DNA of 17,892 nucleotides from Ruminococcus sp. (GTDB taxonomy: Bacteria > Bacillota > Clostridia > Oscillospirales > Acutalibacteraceae), in the NCBI GenBank assembly GCA_017380355.1, contig JAFOED010000085.1, positions 1-17,892 of the forward strand, in the 5' to 3' direction. Under the pieces are notes generated by a model. The model had not been told where the DNA came from and ran no database searches. It saw only the letters and a list, made by a program, of their open reading frames with translations. Below, piece after piece: positions 1 to 7,729 of the stretch; position 1 is the stretch's first letter, and each line of letters begins with the position of its first letter. Position numbers and translations under genes: made by a program.

Positions 1-80
1 AGCGTGAGGGTGACTTAACTGTTGTCGCTCTGCTTACAGACACAGGCGAGAGGTATCTCTCAAGCGGTGTGTTTGACTAA
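1..80 (+). CDS. cysK: Cysteine synthase, C-terminal end (partial)
   Basis: Only the last 25 codons are present, read in the frame starting at base 3 and ending at TAA 78-80. The tail contains TDTGERYLSSGVFD, which matches the conserved C-terminal end of PLP-dependent O-acetylserine sulfhydrylases (usually PDTGERYLST.LF). These cytoplasmic enzymes make L-cysteine from O-acetylserine and sulfide. The PLP lysine and substrate loops lie outside the window, so the exact member (CysK, CysM or a cystathionine beta-synthase-like enzyme) cannot be fixed. No hairpin terminator follows the stop. The promoter of the next gene overlaps the stop codon, so some read-through into citrate synthase is possible. 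Confidence 0.72.
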   Translation, partial: REGDLTVVALLTDTGERYLSSGVFD

Positions 81-101
81 ATGCGTAAAAAATAGTATAA
101 T
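73..101 (+). promoter_or_regulatory. Sigma-A-type promoter of the citrate synthase gene
   Basis: TTGACT (73-78) and TATAAT (96-101) are separated by exactly 17 bases. The -35 box overlaps the stop codon of the upstream cysteine synthase. Transcription would begin near 108, giving a leader of about 30 bases before the ATG at 139. Confidence 0.75.
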
Positions 102-138
102 ATAATTCTGTAAAATTTTATTGTAACGGAGGGTACGC

Positions 139-1494
139 ATGGCGCACCGTAAAGAAGATGAAAGAATAAAGGCTTTAGCTCAGGTTTGTGAGGCTAACGG
201 CTCTATTGATAAAGATTTATATACTAAATTTGACGTAAAACGCGGTCTGCGTGACCTAAACGGCGCAGGTGTACTGACAGGTCTTACTGACATTTCAGAA
301 ATCCGTCAGAACAAAATTGTCGACGGCAAGGTTGTTCCGACAGACGGTAAGCTGTTTTACCGCGGAATTAACGTTGAGGATATTATTAAAGGTTGTAACG
401 CTGACGGCCGATTCGGATTTGAAGAAACAGTTTATCTGCTTTTATTCTCTAAGCTCCCTAACGAGCAGGAGTATAACGATTTTGTAAAGCTTTTATCCGA
501 TTGCCGAGAGCTTCCTAAGCACTTCGTGCGTGACGTTGTAATGAAAGCTTCTAGCAAAGATATGATGAACTCACTCGCTCGTTCTGTGCTTACTTTAGCG
601 TCATACGACCCAAATGCCAACGATACTTCTATCGAGAACGTACTGCGTCAGTGCTTACAGATTATCTCTGTATTCCCTTTGCTTTCTGTGTACAGCTACC
701 ACGCGTACAATCACTATAACAAGGGTGCGAGTATGTACATCCACCACCCTGACAAGAATATCTCTACAGCTGAGCTTCTTCTTAAGACTCTTCGTCCTGA
801 TCAGCAGTACACCGAGCTTGAGGCTAAAGTTTTAGATATGTCGCTTATACTCCACGCTGAACACGGCGGTGGTAACAACTCGACTTTCACAACTTGTGTT
901 GTAACAAGCTCAGGTACCGATACATACTCAGCTATTGCGGCTGCTCTGTGCTCTTTAAAAGGACCTAAGCACGGCGGTGCGAACAAGAAAGTTATGGGTA
1001 TGATGGCTGACATCAAGAAGAACGTAAAAGACTGGAAAGATGACGACGAAATCAGAGAATATCTGACAAAAATCGTCGACAAAGAAGCTTACGATAAAGC
1101 TGGTCTTATCTACGGTATCGGTCACGCTGTTTACTCGATTTCTGACCCACGTGCTCGTGTGTTCAAGGGCTTCGTTGAACAGCTCGCTAAAGAAAAAGGC
1201 AAGATGAAGGAGTACAATCTCTACTCCAGAATTGAGGAGCTTGCTCCTGAAGTTATCGCACAGAAGCGTAAGATGTACAAAGGCGTTTCTGCAAACGTTG
1301 ACTTCTACTCAGGCTTTGTGTACAAGATTTTAGGTTTACCGCCTGAGCTTTATACTCCGATTTTCGCCGTTGCGAGAATCGCTGGTTGGAGTGCTCATAG
1401 AATCGAAGAGCTGATGAACGTCAACAAAATCATCCGTCCTGCTTATATGAGTATTTCTGAAGAAAAACCATACACAGATATGAACGAAAGATAA
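139..1494 (+). CDS. Citrate synthase (clostridial type)
   Basis: This cytoplasmic enzyme condenses acetyl-CoA and oxaloacetate to citrate. The 451-residue product carries the family triad: His242 in LHAEHGGGNNST, His329 in GIGHAVYSISDPRA, and Asp388 in SANVDFYSGF. By motif these match E. coli His264, His305 and Asp362. An N-terminal extension of about 50 residues precedes the core. The start at 139 is supported by GGAGG about 6 bases upstream and by a well-formed promoter. A hairpin terminator follows, so the gene is probably monocistronic. No aconitase or isocitrate dehydrogenase gene lies beside it; in fermentative clostridia citrate synthase mainly feeds 2-oxoglutarate and glutamate synthesis. 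A 2-methylcitrate synthase activity cannot be excluded from sequence. No symbol is given because gltA and citZ are used for different lineages. Confidence 0.95.
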   Translation: MAHRKEDERIKALAQVCEANGSIDKDLYTKFDVKRGLRDLNGAGVLTGLTDISEIRQNKIVDGKVVPTDGKLFYRGINVEDIIKGCNADGRFGFEETVYLLLFSKLPNEQEYNDFVKLLSDCRELPKHFVRDVVMKASSKDMMNSLARSVLTLASYDPNANDTSIENVLRQCLQIISVFPLLSVYSYHAYNHYNKGASMYIHHPDKNISTAELLLKTLRPDQQYTELEAKVLDMSLILHAEHGGGNNSTFTTCVVTSSGTDTYSAIAAALCSLKGPKHGGANKKVMGMMADIKKNVKDWKDDDEIREYLTKIVDKEAYDKAGLIYGIGHAVYSISDPRARVFKGFVEQLAKEKGKMKEYNLYSRIEELAPEVIAQKRKMYKGVSANVDFYSGFVYKILGLPPELYTPIFAVARIAGWSAHRIEELMNVNKIIRPAYMSISEEKPYTDMNER

Positions 1495-1499
1495 AAAAG

Positions 1500-1529
1500 A
1501 AGCCACAGTATAAACGCTGTGGCTTTTTG
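1500..1529 (+). terminator. Intrinsic terminator after citrate synthase
   Basis: AAGCCACAG (1500-1508) pairs with CTGTGGCTT (1517-1525) around an 8-base loop, followed by TTT. It begins 6 bases after the citrate synthase stop codon. Confidence 0.85.
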
Positions 1530-1539
1530 AAAAGGTATT

Positions 1540-2454
1540 ATGAAGAAGATTTTTTCTAACAAGATTATATGTCCGCTTACAGCTATTGTGTGCACGCTTT
1601 TGTGGGGCACAGCGTACCCGCTTATTAAACTTGCGTATGCGGATATGAATATCGCAACCGTGCCTGATAAACTGCTTTTTGCGGGTTTACGATTTTTCAT
1701 CGCCGGCATTATGGTGCTTATCGTATGCCCCTTTATGAAGAAAAACCCGTTTCAGATTGAAAAGTCGCGAGTGCCGAAGATTCTTATTTACTCGCTGCTT
1801 CTGACAGTTTTTCACTACACACTTAACTACATCGGAGTAGCGAATGCGTCGGCGACAAAAACCTCTGTGCTGTCCTCTTTTTCGGCATTTTTAGGTGTAT
1901 TGCTTGCGCCTGTATTCTTTAAAAGCGAAAAGCTCACGTTTAAGAAAATCGCAGGCTGTGTAGTTGGTGCTCTCGGTGTTGTAATAGTTAATCTCTCGTT
2001 TTTGTCGGGGTCGTTCACGTTTCTGGGCGAGGGTTTTGTGCTACTTGCAACCATTTGTAGTGCGGCAGGCTCTCTCTACGGAAAAGTCGCAGCAAAAGGT
2101 AAGATTTTCGAAGTTACCGCATGGCAGCTTTTTGTCGGCGGTCTGATTATGAGCGTTGTAGCTCTTATGTTTTCTGCGTCAATAGGCTTTACGCTTAAGG
2201 GCATTTTCGAGCTTTTATTCTTAGCTTTTGTTTCGGCGGCATCTTTCTCGCTGTGGACAACCTTACTCGTCTACAACGACGCAGGAAAGATTATGATATA
2301 TAACCTCCTTATCCCTGTTTTCGGCTCGATGTGGTCGTTCATCATATTAGGAGAAAAGGATATTTTAAGCCCACTTTACATCATCAGTTTAGCGCTTATC
2401 ACCTTGGGTATAGTGCTTGTTAATATGAAAGAAAAGAAAGTAGCCAAAAATTAA
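1540..2454 (+). CDS. EamA/DMT-superfamily membrane transporter
   Basis: A 304-residue, very hydrophobic protein with about ten predicted membrane segments arranged as two tandem EamA-type halves, roughly residues 10-145 and 155-298. The N-terminal LLWGTAYPLIKLAY and the internal ATKTSVLSSFSAFLGVLLAP followed by a charged loop and GALGVVIVNL are typical of drug/metabolite transporters. It should act in the cytoplasmic membrane, probably as an exporter of amino acids or other small metabolites. The substrate cannot be read from sequence. The ribosome site is modest (AAAGG, 4 bases before the ATG), and no clear promoter lies in the 45 bases after the preceding terminator, so expression may depend on read-through. 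The stop codon lies inside its own terminator hairpin. Confidence 0.88.
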   Translation: MKKIFSNKIICPLTAIVCTLLWGTAYPLIKLAYADMNIATVPDKLLFAGLRFFIAGIMVLIVCPFMKKNPFQIEKSRVPKILIYSLLLTVFHYTLNYIGVANASATKTSVLSSFSAFLGVLLAPVFFKSEKLTFKKIAGCVVGALGVVIVNLSFLSGSFTFLGEGFVLLATICSAAGSLYGKVAAKGKIFEVTAWQLFVGGLIMSVVALMFSASIGFTLKGIFELLFLAFVSAASFSLWTTLLVYNDAGKIMIYNLLIPVFGSMWSFIILGEKDILSPLYIISLALITLGIVLVNMKEKKVAKN

Positions 2455-2468
2455 TCGGCTACTTTTTT
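2439..2468 (+). terminator. Intrinsic terminator overlapping the transporter stop
   Basis: AGTAGCC (2439-2445) pairs with GGCTACT (2457-2463), followed by T residues to 2468. The last codons and the TAA (2452-2454) of the transporter lie within the hairpin. Confidence 0.8.
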
Positions 2469-2472
2469 GTTT

Positions 2473-2505
2473 TTGCAAAAAAATTCATTTACAAATCGCT
2501 ATAAT
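2473..2505 (+). promoter_or_regulatory. Probable promoter of pyruvate kinase
   Basis: A perfect -10 box TATAAT (2500-2505) lies between the upstream terminator and the pyruvate kinase ATG. The best -35 match, TTGCAA (2473-2478), is 21 bases away, longer than optimal, so only the -10 element is convincing. Confidence 0.45.
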
Positions 2506-2559
2506 ATGTTAAAATTACTATGTAAAGATTTTTGTGGAAAGCTATACTGGGGTGATAGT

Positions 2560-3993
2560 ATGAGAATGACTAAAATTGTCTGTACGATGGGTCCTGCGTG
2601 TGACGATAAAAAGATACTCAAAAAGATGATTGATGCGGGTATGAACGTTGCTCGTTTCAATATGTCACACGGCACTCACGAAGAACAGCAGGTCCGCTTT
2701 GACAGACTCAAAGAAGCAATTAAAGAAAGCAAAAAGAACGTCTCCATTCTTTTAGATACAAAAGGTCCGGAAATCCGTATCGGTATGTTTCCGGATAAGT
2801 CAGTAGAAGTAGCAGAAGGTCAGGAGTTCAGACTTTATAGTAAGCCTGACATCGGCGACGAAAACGGTGTTTCAATTTCATACCCTAAGCTTATATCTAT
2901 CTTTAAGAAAGACAAGAGCGCTGTTGGCAGACAGATTCTTTTTGACGACGGAAAGATTGTCGCAGAAGTTGTGGCTACAGAAACAGACGCTATCGTGTGC
3001 AAGATTTTAAACGGCGGTAAGCTTTCTAACCGCAAGAGCATAAACATCCCTGGCTACGTAATCAATATGCCGTACATCAGCTCTGCTGACAGAGCAGACA
3101 TCGAGTTCGGTCTTAAACAGGGCGTGACTGTTGTTGCGGCTTCGTTCGTGCGCTCTGCTGACGACGTGCTGAAAATGCGTGACTTTATCGACAGCTGTGG
3201 CTACGAGGACGTTGAAATTGTCGCTAAAATCGAGAATCAGAGTGGTGTGGATGATATTGACAGAATCATCGCTGTTGCTGATGGTATTATGATTGCTCGT
3301 GGCGATATGGGCGTTGAGATTCCGTTTATCAAGCTTCCACAGATTCAGAAAATGATTATCCGTAAGTGTGTACTCGCTGGCAAATACGTTATCACAGCAA
3401 CACAGATGCTCGAGAGTATGACTACTAACATCCGTCCTACTCGTGCGGAGATCAGCGACGTCGCAAACGCTGTTTACGACGGCACAAGTGCTGTTATGCT
3501 TTCAGGCGAGTCTGCAGCAGGTGACTACCCTGTTGAGTCTGTTAAAGCGCTTGCTGACATCTGCGCCGAGGCTGAAACAAACCACGATTTAATGGATCTC
3601 AAAAACGTGGTAGGTAAAATCGAGGTTGGCGACACATTCAGAGATAACATCTGTTATAACGCTAAGCACACAGCAGAGCATATTAAAGCTAAGGCTATCA
3701 TAGCAGAAAGCCAGACAGGCGCTGTGGCTCGTGCTATGGCACACTTTAGACCTGAATGTCCGATTATCGCTGTTGTAACAAGCGAAGAAGTTTGTAAAAA
3801 GCTGTGTCTTAACTGGGGTATTACCGCGGTGCTCGGTGAAGAGCTTCAGGACGCCGACGCTATCAATACTCAGGCTATCGAAAAAGCGTTAGAGACAGGC
3901 TTTGTCAAAAAAGGTGACACAGTTATCGTAATAAGCTCCAACAAGGTCGTTCCGACAGGCGGTACAGATACGTTAAACATCAGAATTGTATAA
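2560..3993 (+). CDS. pyk: Pyruvate kinase
   Basis: Catalyses phosphoenolpyruvate + ADP to pyruvate + ATP, the last step of glycolysis. From the ATG at 2560 the protein has 477 residues, close to E. coli PykF. It lacks the extra C-terminal PEP-utilizing-like domain of Bacillus enzymes. Visible motifs are KIVCTMGP at the start, Arg32/Asn34/Ser36 in ARFNMSHG, LLDTKGPEIRIG, catalytic Lys223 and metal ligand Glu225 in VAKIENQSG, Asp249 in ARGDMGVEIP, and ATQMLESM. The frame is open back to 2467, but that extension runs out of a terminator and through the promoter. GGGGTGA at 2549-2555 lies just before ATG 2560 and supports the shorter form; ATG 2566 is a close alternative. The gene stands alone between two terminators. 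Confidence 0.96.
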   Translation: MRMTKIVCTMGPACDDKKILKKMIDAGMNVARFNMSHGTHEEQQVRFDRLKEAIKESKKNVSILLDTKGPEIRIGMFPDKSVEVAEGQEFRLYSKPDIGDENGVSISYPKLISIFKKDKSAVGRQILFDDGKIVAEVVATETDAIVCKILNGGKLSNRKSINIPGYVINMPYISSADRADIEFGLKQGVTVVAASFVRSADDVLKMRDFIDSCGYEDVEIVAKIENQSGVDDIDRIIAVADGIMIARGDMGVEIPFIKLPQIQKMIIRKCVLAGKYVITATQMLESMTTNIRPTRAEISDVANAVYDGTSAVMLSGESAAGDYPVESVKALADICAEAETNHDLMDLKNVVGKIEVGDTFRDNICYNAKHTAEHIKAKAIIAESQTGAVARAMAHFRPECPIIAVVTSEEVCKKLCLNWGITAVLGEELQDADAINTQAIEKALETGFVKKGDTVIVISSNKVVPTGGTDTLNIRIV

Positions 3994-4000
3994 AGCAAAG

Positions 4001-4025
4001 GCCCGAAGTTTTTTCGGGCTTTTTT
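4001..4025 (+). terminator. Intrinsic terminator after pyruvate kinase
   Basis: GCCCGAA (4001-4007) pairs with TTCGGGC (4013-4019) around GTTTT, followed by six T residues (4020-4025). It is a textbook hairpin directly after the pyk stop. Confidence 0.92.
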
Positions 4026-4054
4026 ACTATAAACATAAAAAGGAAGGTGTTTTT

Positions 4055-7000
4055 ATGATAAAAAGAGTTTTATCAGTACTCCTTATTTGCGCTGTGCTTT
4101 TTTCATCGCTCGTTTTTACTGCGAGTGCAAAAGAAACAGGCGATAAGTTGAATTTAAGCGATATCGGAGTCAGCAGTTTAACTGTAAAGGCAGAAAACTA
4201 TCAGCCTGTATACTACGATGAAGATGGCAACAAAGTTGATTCGAATCAGTTTAAGCCTGATTTTTCATTGTATTCGGTCGATTTTCCTGAGACTTACGAC
4301 CTGCGTGACTATGACATTGTTACTCCTGTAAAAGATCAGGGAAGCTTAGGATTGTGCTGGGATTTCGGCGCTACTGCGTCTTTTGAGTCCAGTATTTTAT
4401 CAAATGACGAGCTTCGTGCTAAGCTTCCACAAAACGCTCACGAAGTCTTAGACCTCAGCGAAGCAGGTAACAGCTATTACATACACACAAATCTTAAGGA
4501 CGAAAATCACCCGCTTTATAACAGCTTTGTAGACGATTACAATAAAGGCACAGACGGCGGTTATCCGGCTTTCGTAGCTATGGGCCTGTCGAGCGGTTAC
4601 GGCGCTTATCCTGAACAGCTTATTCCATATGAGGATTGGAGCAACGGTTATGCAGAGGGATTCAGATTCTACAGCGATTATAGTCTGAAAGACTTCTCAG
4701 CGTGGGGATATGATGTAGATACGTTAAAGATGTGTCTGATGGAAAGAGGAGCTATGACTATTCAGTACATCAGCTTCGATTCGTGTTATAACCACGTTGA
4801 CGGACTGGAAACTTACTATTCTAACGGCTCACCGATTTATTCCGAGCCTGACGCTATGGGTCATATCGTAACCGTAGTCGGATGGGACGATAACTTCAGC
4901 AAAGAGTATTTCAACGAAGAAATGCGTCCTGAAAACGATGGCGCATGGCTTGTAAAAAACAGCTGGAATGAAAATTGGGGCTGTGAAAACGAAGGCGACG
5001 GCGGTTACTTCTGGATGTCGTACGAGTCTGAGTTCGGTGAGATTACTAATTTTCAGGCACAGAGCGTAGATGTTTACGATAATATCTACCAGCACCAGGC
5101 AGAGGTTTACGACTACTTCTACGAGGGTGTAACATCAGGTGCTAATATTTTCACTGCAGAAAAAGACGAAGTCCTCACACAGATTGGATTTTCAAATTTC
5201 GGCTACACAGAATTTACTGCGTCTGTGTACAAGCTAAAAGATAACTACACATCACCTACAGACGGTGAGTGTGTGCTGACTTTCGATGATGTTGCTATTA
5301 CTGATGGTACACATATCTACGACTGTGAAAAAGAAGTAGAGCTTAAAAAAGGCGACGTTTTCTCAGTAGTTTTAGAGTGTGCTGACGGTATGTACTTAGG
5401 TCACGACGACGCATCTGAGAACACTACCTCAGGTAAGAGCTTCTTCACAAACGTTTCGGGAATATGGTACGATGTGTACGATATTTATGGTACAGGCTAC
5501 CTCGCAATTAAAGCTTACACAAAAAATAAAGATAACGCAGTTTACAAAGACGAGCTAAAAAATGCGATAGATAATGCTGAGAATACAAGTTTTTCTGAGA
5601 GTATTCCGTCTGACTTTGTGGACAAAATTGCTTTGGTTATTGATGATGCAAAAGCCGTATTTGCGTCAGACTCAGCCTCACAGAATGACGTCGACAACGC
5701 ACTTTGCGTTTTAAACGGCTATATGGAAAAAGCAGGAAGCGTGGTCTTTGATATTAACAGCTACGAAGACTTCGTTGAGCTTTACGAGAATATCACATAC
5801 CATAACGGCAATATTCCGCAGATTATCGAGCTCAACTGCGACCTCGATTTATCTGATTTTGAATATTTCACTCCGCTGTTTTATGATTCATACTTTAACG
5901 GTACCTTTGATGGTAACAACCACACAATCAGCAATCTCAGTATCAGCACAGACGAAAGCGCAGGCTTTTTCGCAGACCTTGTCGGCGCAACCGTAAAAGA
6001 TGTTACTTTCTCTTATTTCGACGTAGAGGGTAAATGGATGACAGGTGCTGTGTCGAGTAACGCTGAGAGCTGTGTTATTTCAAACGTTGACGTAAAAAAC
6101 AGCGTTATCACCAGCAACAGTGATATCGCAGGCGGTTTGTTCGGAAACTCTTACGATACATATATCAGCGACTGTGATGTAGTTAACACAACAGTTATAG
6201 GCAAAAACATCGCAGGTGTGTTTATGCCGTTTGAAGAAGAAACGGATAACTGCACCGCAAGTGACGTTACGCTCAAGTCGTTGAGTTCTCTTGTTTTTAC
6301 AAATGGCACACATATTTATCTTGACGCGATTTCAGGCGACAAGATGATGCTTGGAACTCTTAACAACGGAAAATGCTATCTTGAAGAATACTTCGGCGAC
6401 GTTGTTTCTGTTTCTGTAAATGGTGATACGCTTGAAGAAAAGGACGGCGTTTACGAGTTAAGCGTAAAAGACGAAGAAGAGTACTATGTTGAAATAGAGT
6501 ATGTCAACACTCCTGACGTAGAGTTTGGCTATGACCTCGATATAAGAGAAAAAGAACTTGTGCTTATGTACTACTACGGCGAAGGACCACACGTTACTTT
6601 CCCTGACAATATCGGCGGTGTAGAAGTTGTGGGTATCAGCAACGATTTTGAATTCTACAACGAAGAGCCTATAACTTCTATGACTTTCGAGGGTGGATTA
6701 GAAACAATCCAGTCGTACTCGTTGTGTGTACTTCCGCTTCTGGAGGAAGTCACATTCGAAGAGGGTGTGAAAACTATCGGTTTTGAGATGTTCTCTATAT
6801 GTCGTTCGCTTAAAACTGTCAACCTGCCTTCTACTCTCGAAAAACTCAGTTTCGGTGCATTTGCGAATTGCGAACAGCTTGAATACGTTAAGTTCCCTGA
6901 AGGCTTAAAAACACTCGAAAGTTCAGTGTTCACAAATTGTAAAAAGCTCAAGAATATAGAGCTTCCTGATAGCGTCACAGAAATCAGCATTGGTGCATTT

Positions 7001-7459
7001 GTTGGTTGTGGTGCAACATACGTGGTGCTCGGCAAAAATGTTGAGAAAATCGGTGATCAGAGCCTCGGTTACACCACGGAATTCGGACTTGATTACAAAC
7101 AGGTGAAAATCCCTGATTTCACAGTTTACGGATATAAGGGAACTGCGGCTGAAAAGTATGCGAAAGACAACGGATTTAACTTTGTTGATATCACAGAAGG
7201 TAAACCTGAGCTTTCTGATGAGGGCTTTGACTACTCAGTTTTCAAAACTGGCGACGTAAATCTTGACGGTGAAATCACTATCCTCGACGCTACAACTGTT
7301 CAGCGTGCTGTTGCAAAGATAATAGAGCTTACTCCGATTCAGGAAGCAAACGCTATCATAAACTATAACTACGATAGCATCTCTGTTACAGAGGCTACTG
7401 CAATCCAGCGTGTTGTCGCAAAAATCGATCCTCCTTTTGGTGAGGGTGCTATGGGCTGA
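4055..7459 (+). CDS. Secreted papain-like (C1A) protease with dockerin
   Basis: A 1134-residue exported protein. The start at 4055 follows AAGGAAGG with 7-base spacing and opens a signal peptide (MIKR, hydrophobic core, cleavage near TASA/KE at about residue 25). The frame is open upstream, but that stretch lies in the pyk terminator. Domains in order: C1A cysteine peptidase, about 75-320, with oxyanion Gln95, Cys101 (GLCWDF), His270 (GHIVTVVGWDD) and Asn302 (VKNSWNENWG); a lectin-like beta region, about 345-490; FIVAR-like helices, about 499-565; a beta-rich GLUG-like region, about 580-750; BspA-type leucine-rich repeats, about 870-1025; and a type I dockerin, 1066-1130. First dockerin repeat: DVNLDGEITILDATTVQR. 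The second (NYNYDSISVTEATAIQR) is one residue shorter and lacks the usual glycine. The dockerin implies docking onto a cohesin scaffold. Triad spacing is normal, so activity is expected. Domain edges are estimates. Confidence 0.9.
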   Translation: MIKRVLSVLLICAVLFSSLVFTASAKETGDKLNLSDIGVSSLTVKAENYQPVYYDEDGNKVDSNQFKPDFSLYSVDFPETYDLRDYDIVTPVKDQGSLGLCWDFGATASFESSILSNDELRAKLPQNAHEVLDLSEAGNSYYIHTNLKDENHPLYNSFVDDYNKGTDGGYPAFVAMGLSSGYGAYPEQLIPYEDWSNGYAEGFRFYSDYSLKDFSAWGYDVDTLKMCLMERGAMTIQYISFDSCYNHVDGLETYYSNGSPIYSEPDAMGHIVTVVGWDDNFSKEYFNEEMRPENDGAWLVKNSWNENWGCENEGDGGYFWMSYESEFGEITNFQAQSVDVYDNIYQHQAEVYDYFYEGVTSGANIFTAEKDEVLTQIGFSNFGYTEFTASVYKLKDNYTSPTDGECVLTFDDVAITDGTHIYDCEKEVELKKGDVFSVVLECADGMYLGHDDASENTTSGKSFFTNVSGIWYDVYDIYGTGYLAIKAYTKNKDNAVYKDELKNAIDNAENTSFSESIPSDFVDKIALVIDDAKAVFASDSASQNDVDNALCVLNGYMEKAGSVVFDINSYEDFVELYENITYHNGNIPQIIELNCDLDLSDFEYFTPLFYDSYFNGTFDGNNHTISNLSISTDESAGFFADLVGATVKDVTFSYFDVEGKWMTGAVSSNAESCVISNVDVKNSVITSNSDIAGGLFGNSYDTYISDCDVVNTTVIGKNIAGVFMPFEEETDNCTASDVTLKSLSSLVFTNGTHIYLDAISGDKMMLGTLNNGKCYLEEYFGDVVSVSVNGDTLEEKDGVYELSVKDEEEYYVEIEYVNTPDVEFGYDLDIREKELVLMYYYGEGPHVTFPDNIGGVEVVGISNDFEFYNEEPITSMTFEGGLETIQSYSLCVLPLLEEVTFEEGVKTIGFEMFSICRSLKTVNLPSTLEKLSFGAFANCEQLEYVKFPEGLKTLESSVFTNCKKLKNIELPDSVTEISIGAFVGCGATYVVLGKNVEKIGDQSLGYTTEFGLDYKQVKIPDFTVYGYKGTAAEKYAKDNGFNFVDITEGKPELSDEGFDYSVFKTGDVNLDGEITILDATTVQRAVAKIIELTPIQEANAIINYNYDSISVTEATAIQRVVAKIDPPFGEGAMG

Positions 7460-7516
7460 TTCATATTTCAGAGCTTATGTGAATGAGTTTTATTACTCGA
7501 AAGCTTGAAATGAATC
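7458..7516 (+). repeat. Imperfect inverted repeat after the protease gene
   Basis: GATTCATATTTCAGAGCTT (7458-7476) is the inverse of AAGCTTGAAATGAATC (7501-7516), apart from a two-base and a one-base bulge. Inside lies a smaller hairpin, GAGT (7485-7488) with ACTC (7495-7498). The left arm begins inside the TGA stop. There is no T tract, so it is not itself a standard terminator. It may protect the mRNA 3' end. Confidence 0.6.
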
Positions 7517-7535
7517 GTAAAATGATATAAAATCT

Positions 7536-7566
7536 AAGGGCAGGATGAAGTTCTCATTCTGCCCTT
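7536..7566 (+). terminator. Long hairpin, likely terminator of the protease gene
   Basis: AAGGGCAGGATGA (7536-7548) pairs with TCATTCTGCCCTT (7554-7566), 13 pairs including one G-T, around a 5-base loop. The following TTTAAATTT-like tract is short but U-rich. It lies 76 bases after the protease stop. Confidence 0.7.
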
Positions 7567-7594
7567 TAAATTTGTGAAAAAGTGAGTGTTTATG

Positions 7595-7650
7595 CGGTTT
7601 GCAACGAGGTTTAACACAAATGTAAGCACTGGTTGACAGATTGCAAAGCG
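7595..7650. repeat. Inverted repeat upstream of the CPBP protease gene
   Basis: CGGTTTGCAA (7595-7604) and TTGCAAAGCG (7641-7650) are inverted copies matching at 9 of 10 bases, 36 bases apart. They flank a perfect TTGACA (7633-7638) for which I find no -10 box at the right distance. This may be an operator or part of a structured leader for the protease/HTH pair. Confidence 0.4.
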
Positions 7651-7729
7651 TACTTGGTGGTGTTTTTTCGCTTCATATTCTACAATGAACTCATCAAATA
7701 AATTTGAGAAATTTGAGGAGAGTATTATT

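Noticed and set aside
2467..2559. 31-residue upstream extension of pyruvate kinase
   Set aside because: It starts in the preceding terminator and covers the likely -10 box; the ribosome site and the family N-terminus favour 2560.
3986..4054. 23-residue upstream extension of the dockerin protease
   Set aside because: It lies inside the pyk terminator and would bury the signal peptide; AAGGAAGG supports the start at 4055.
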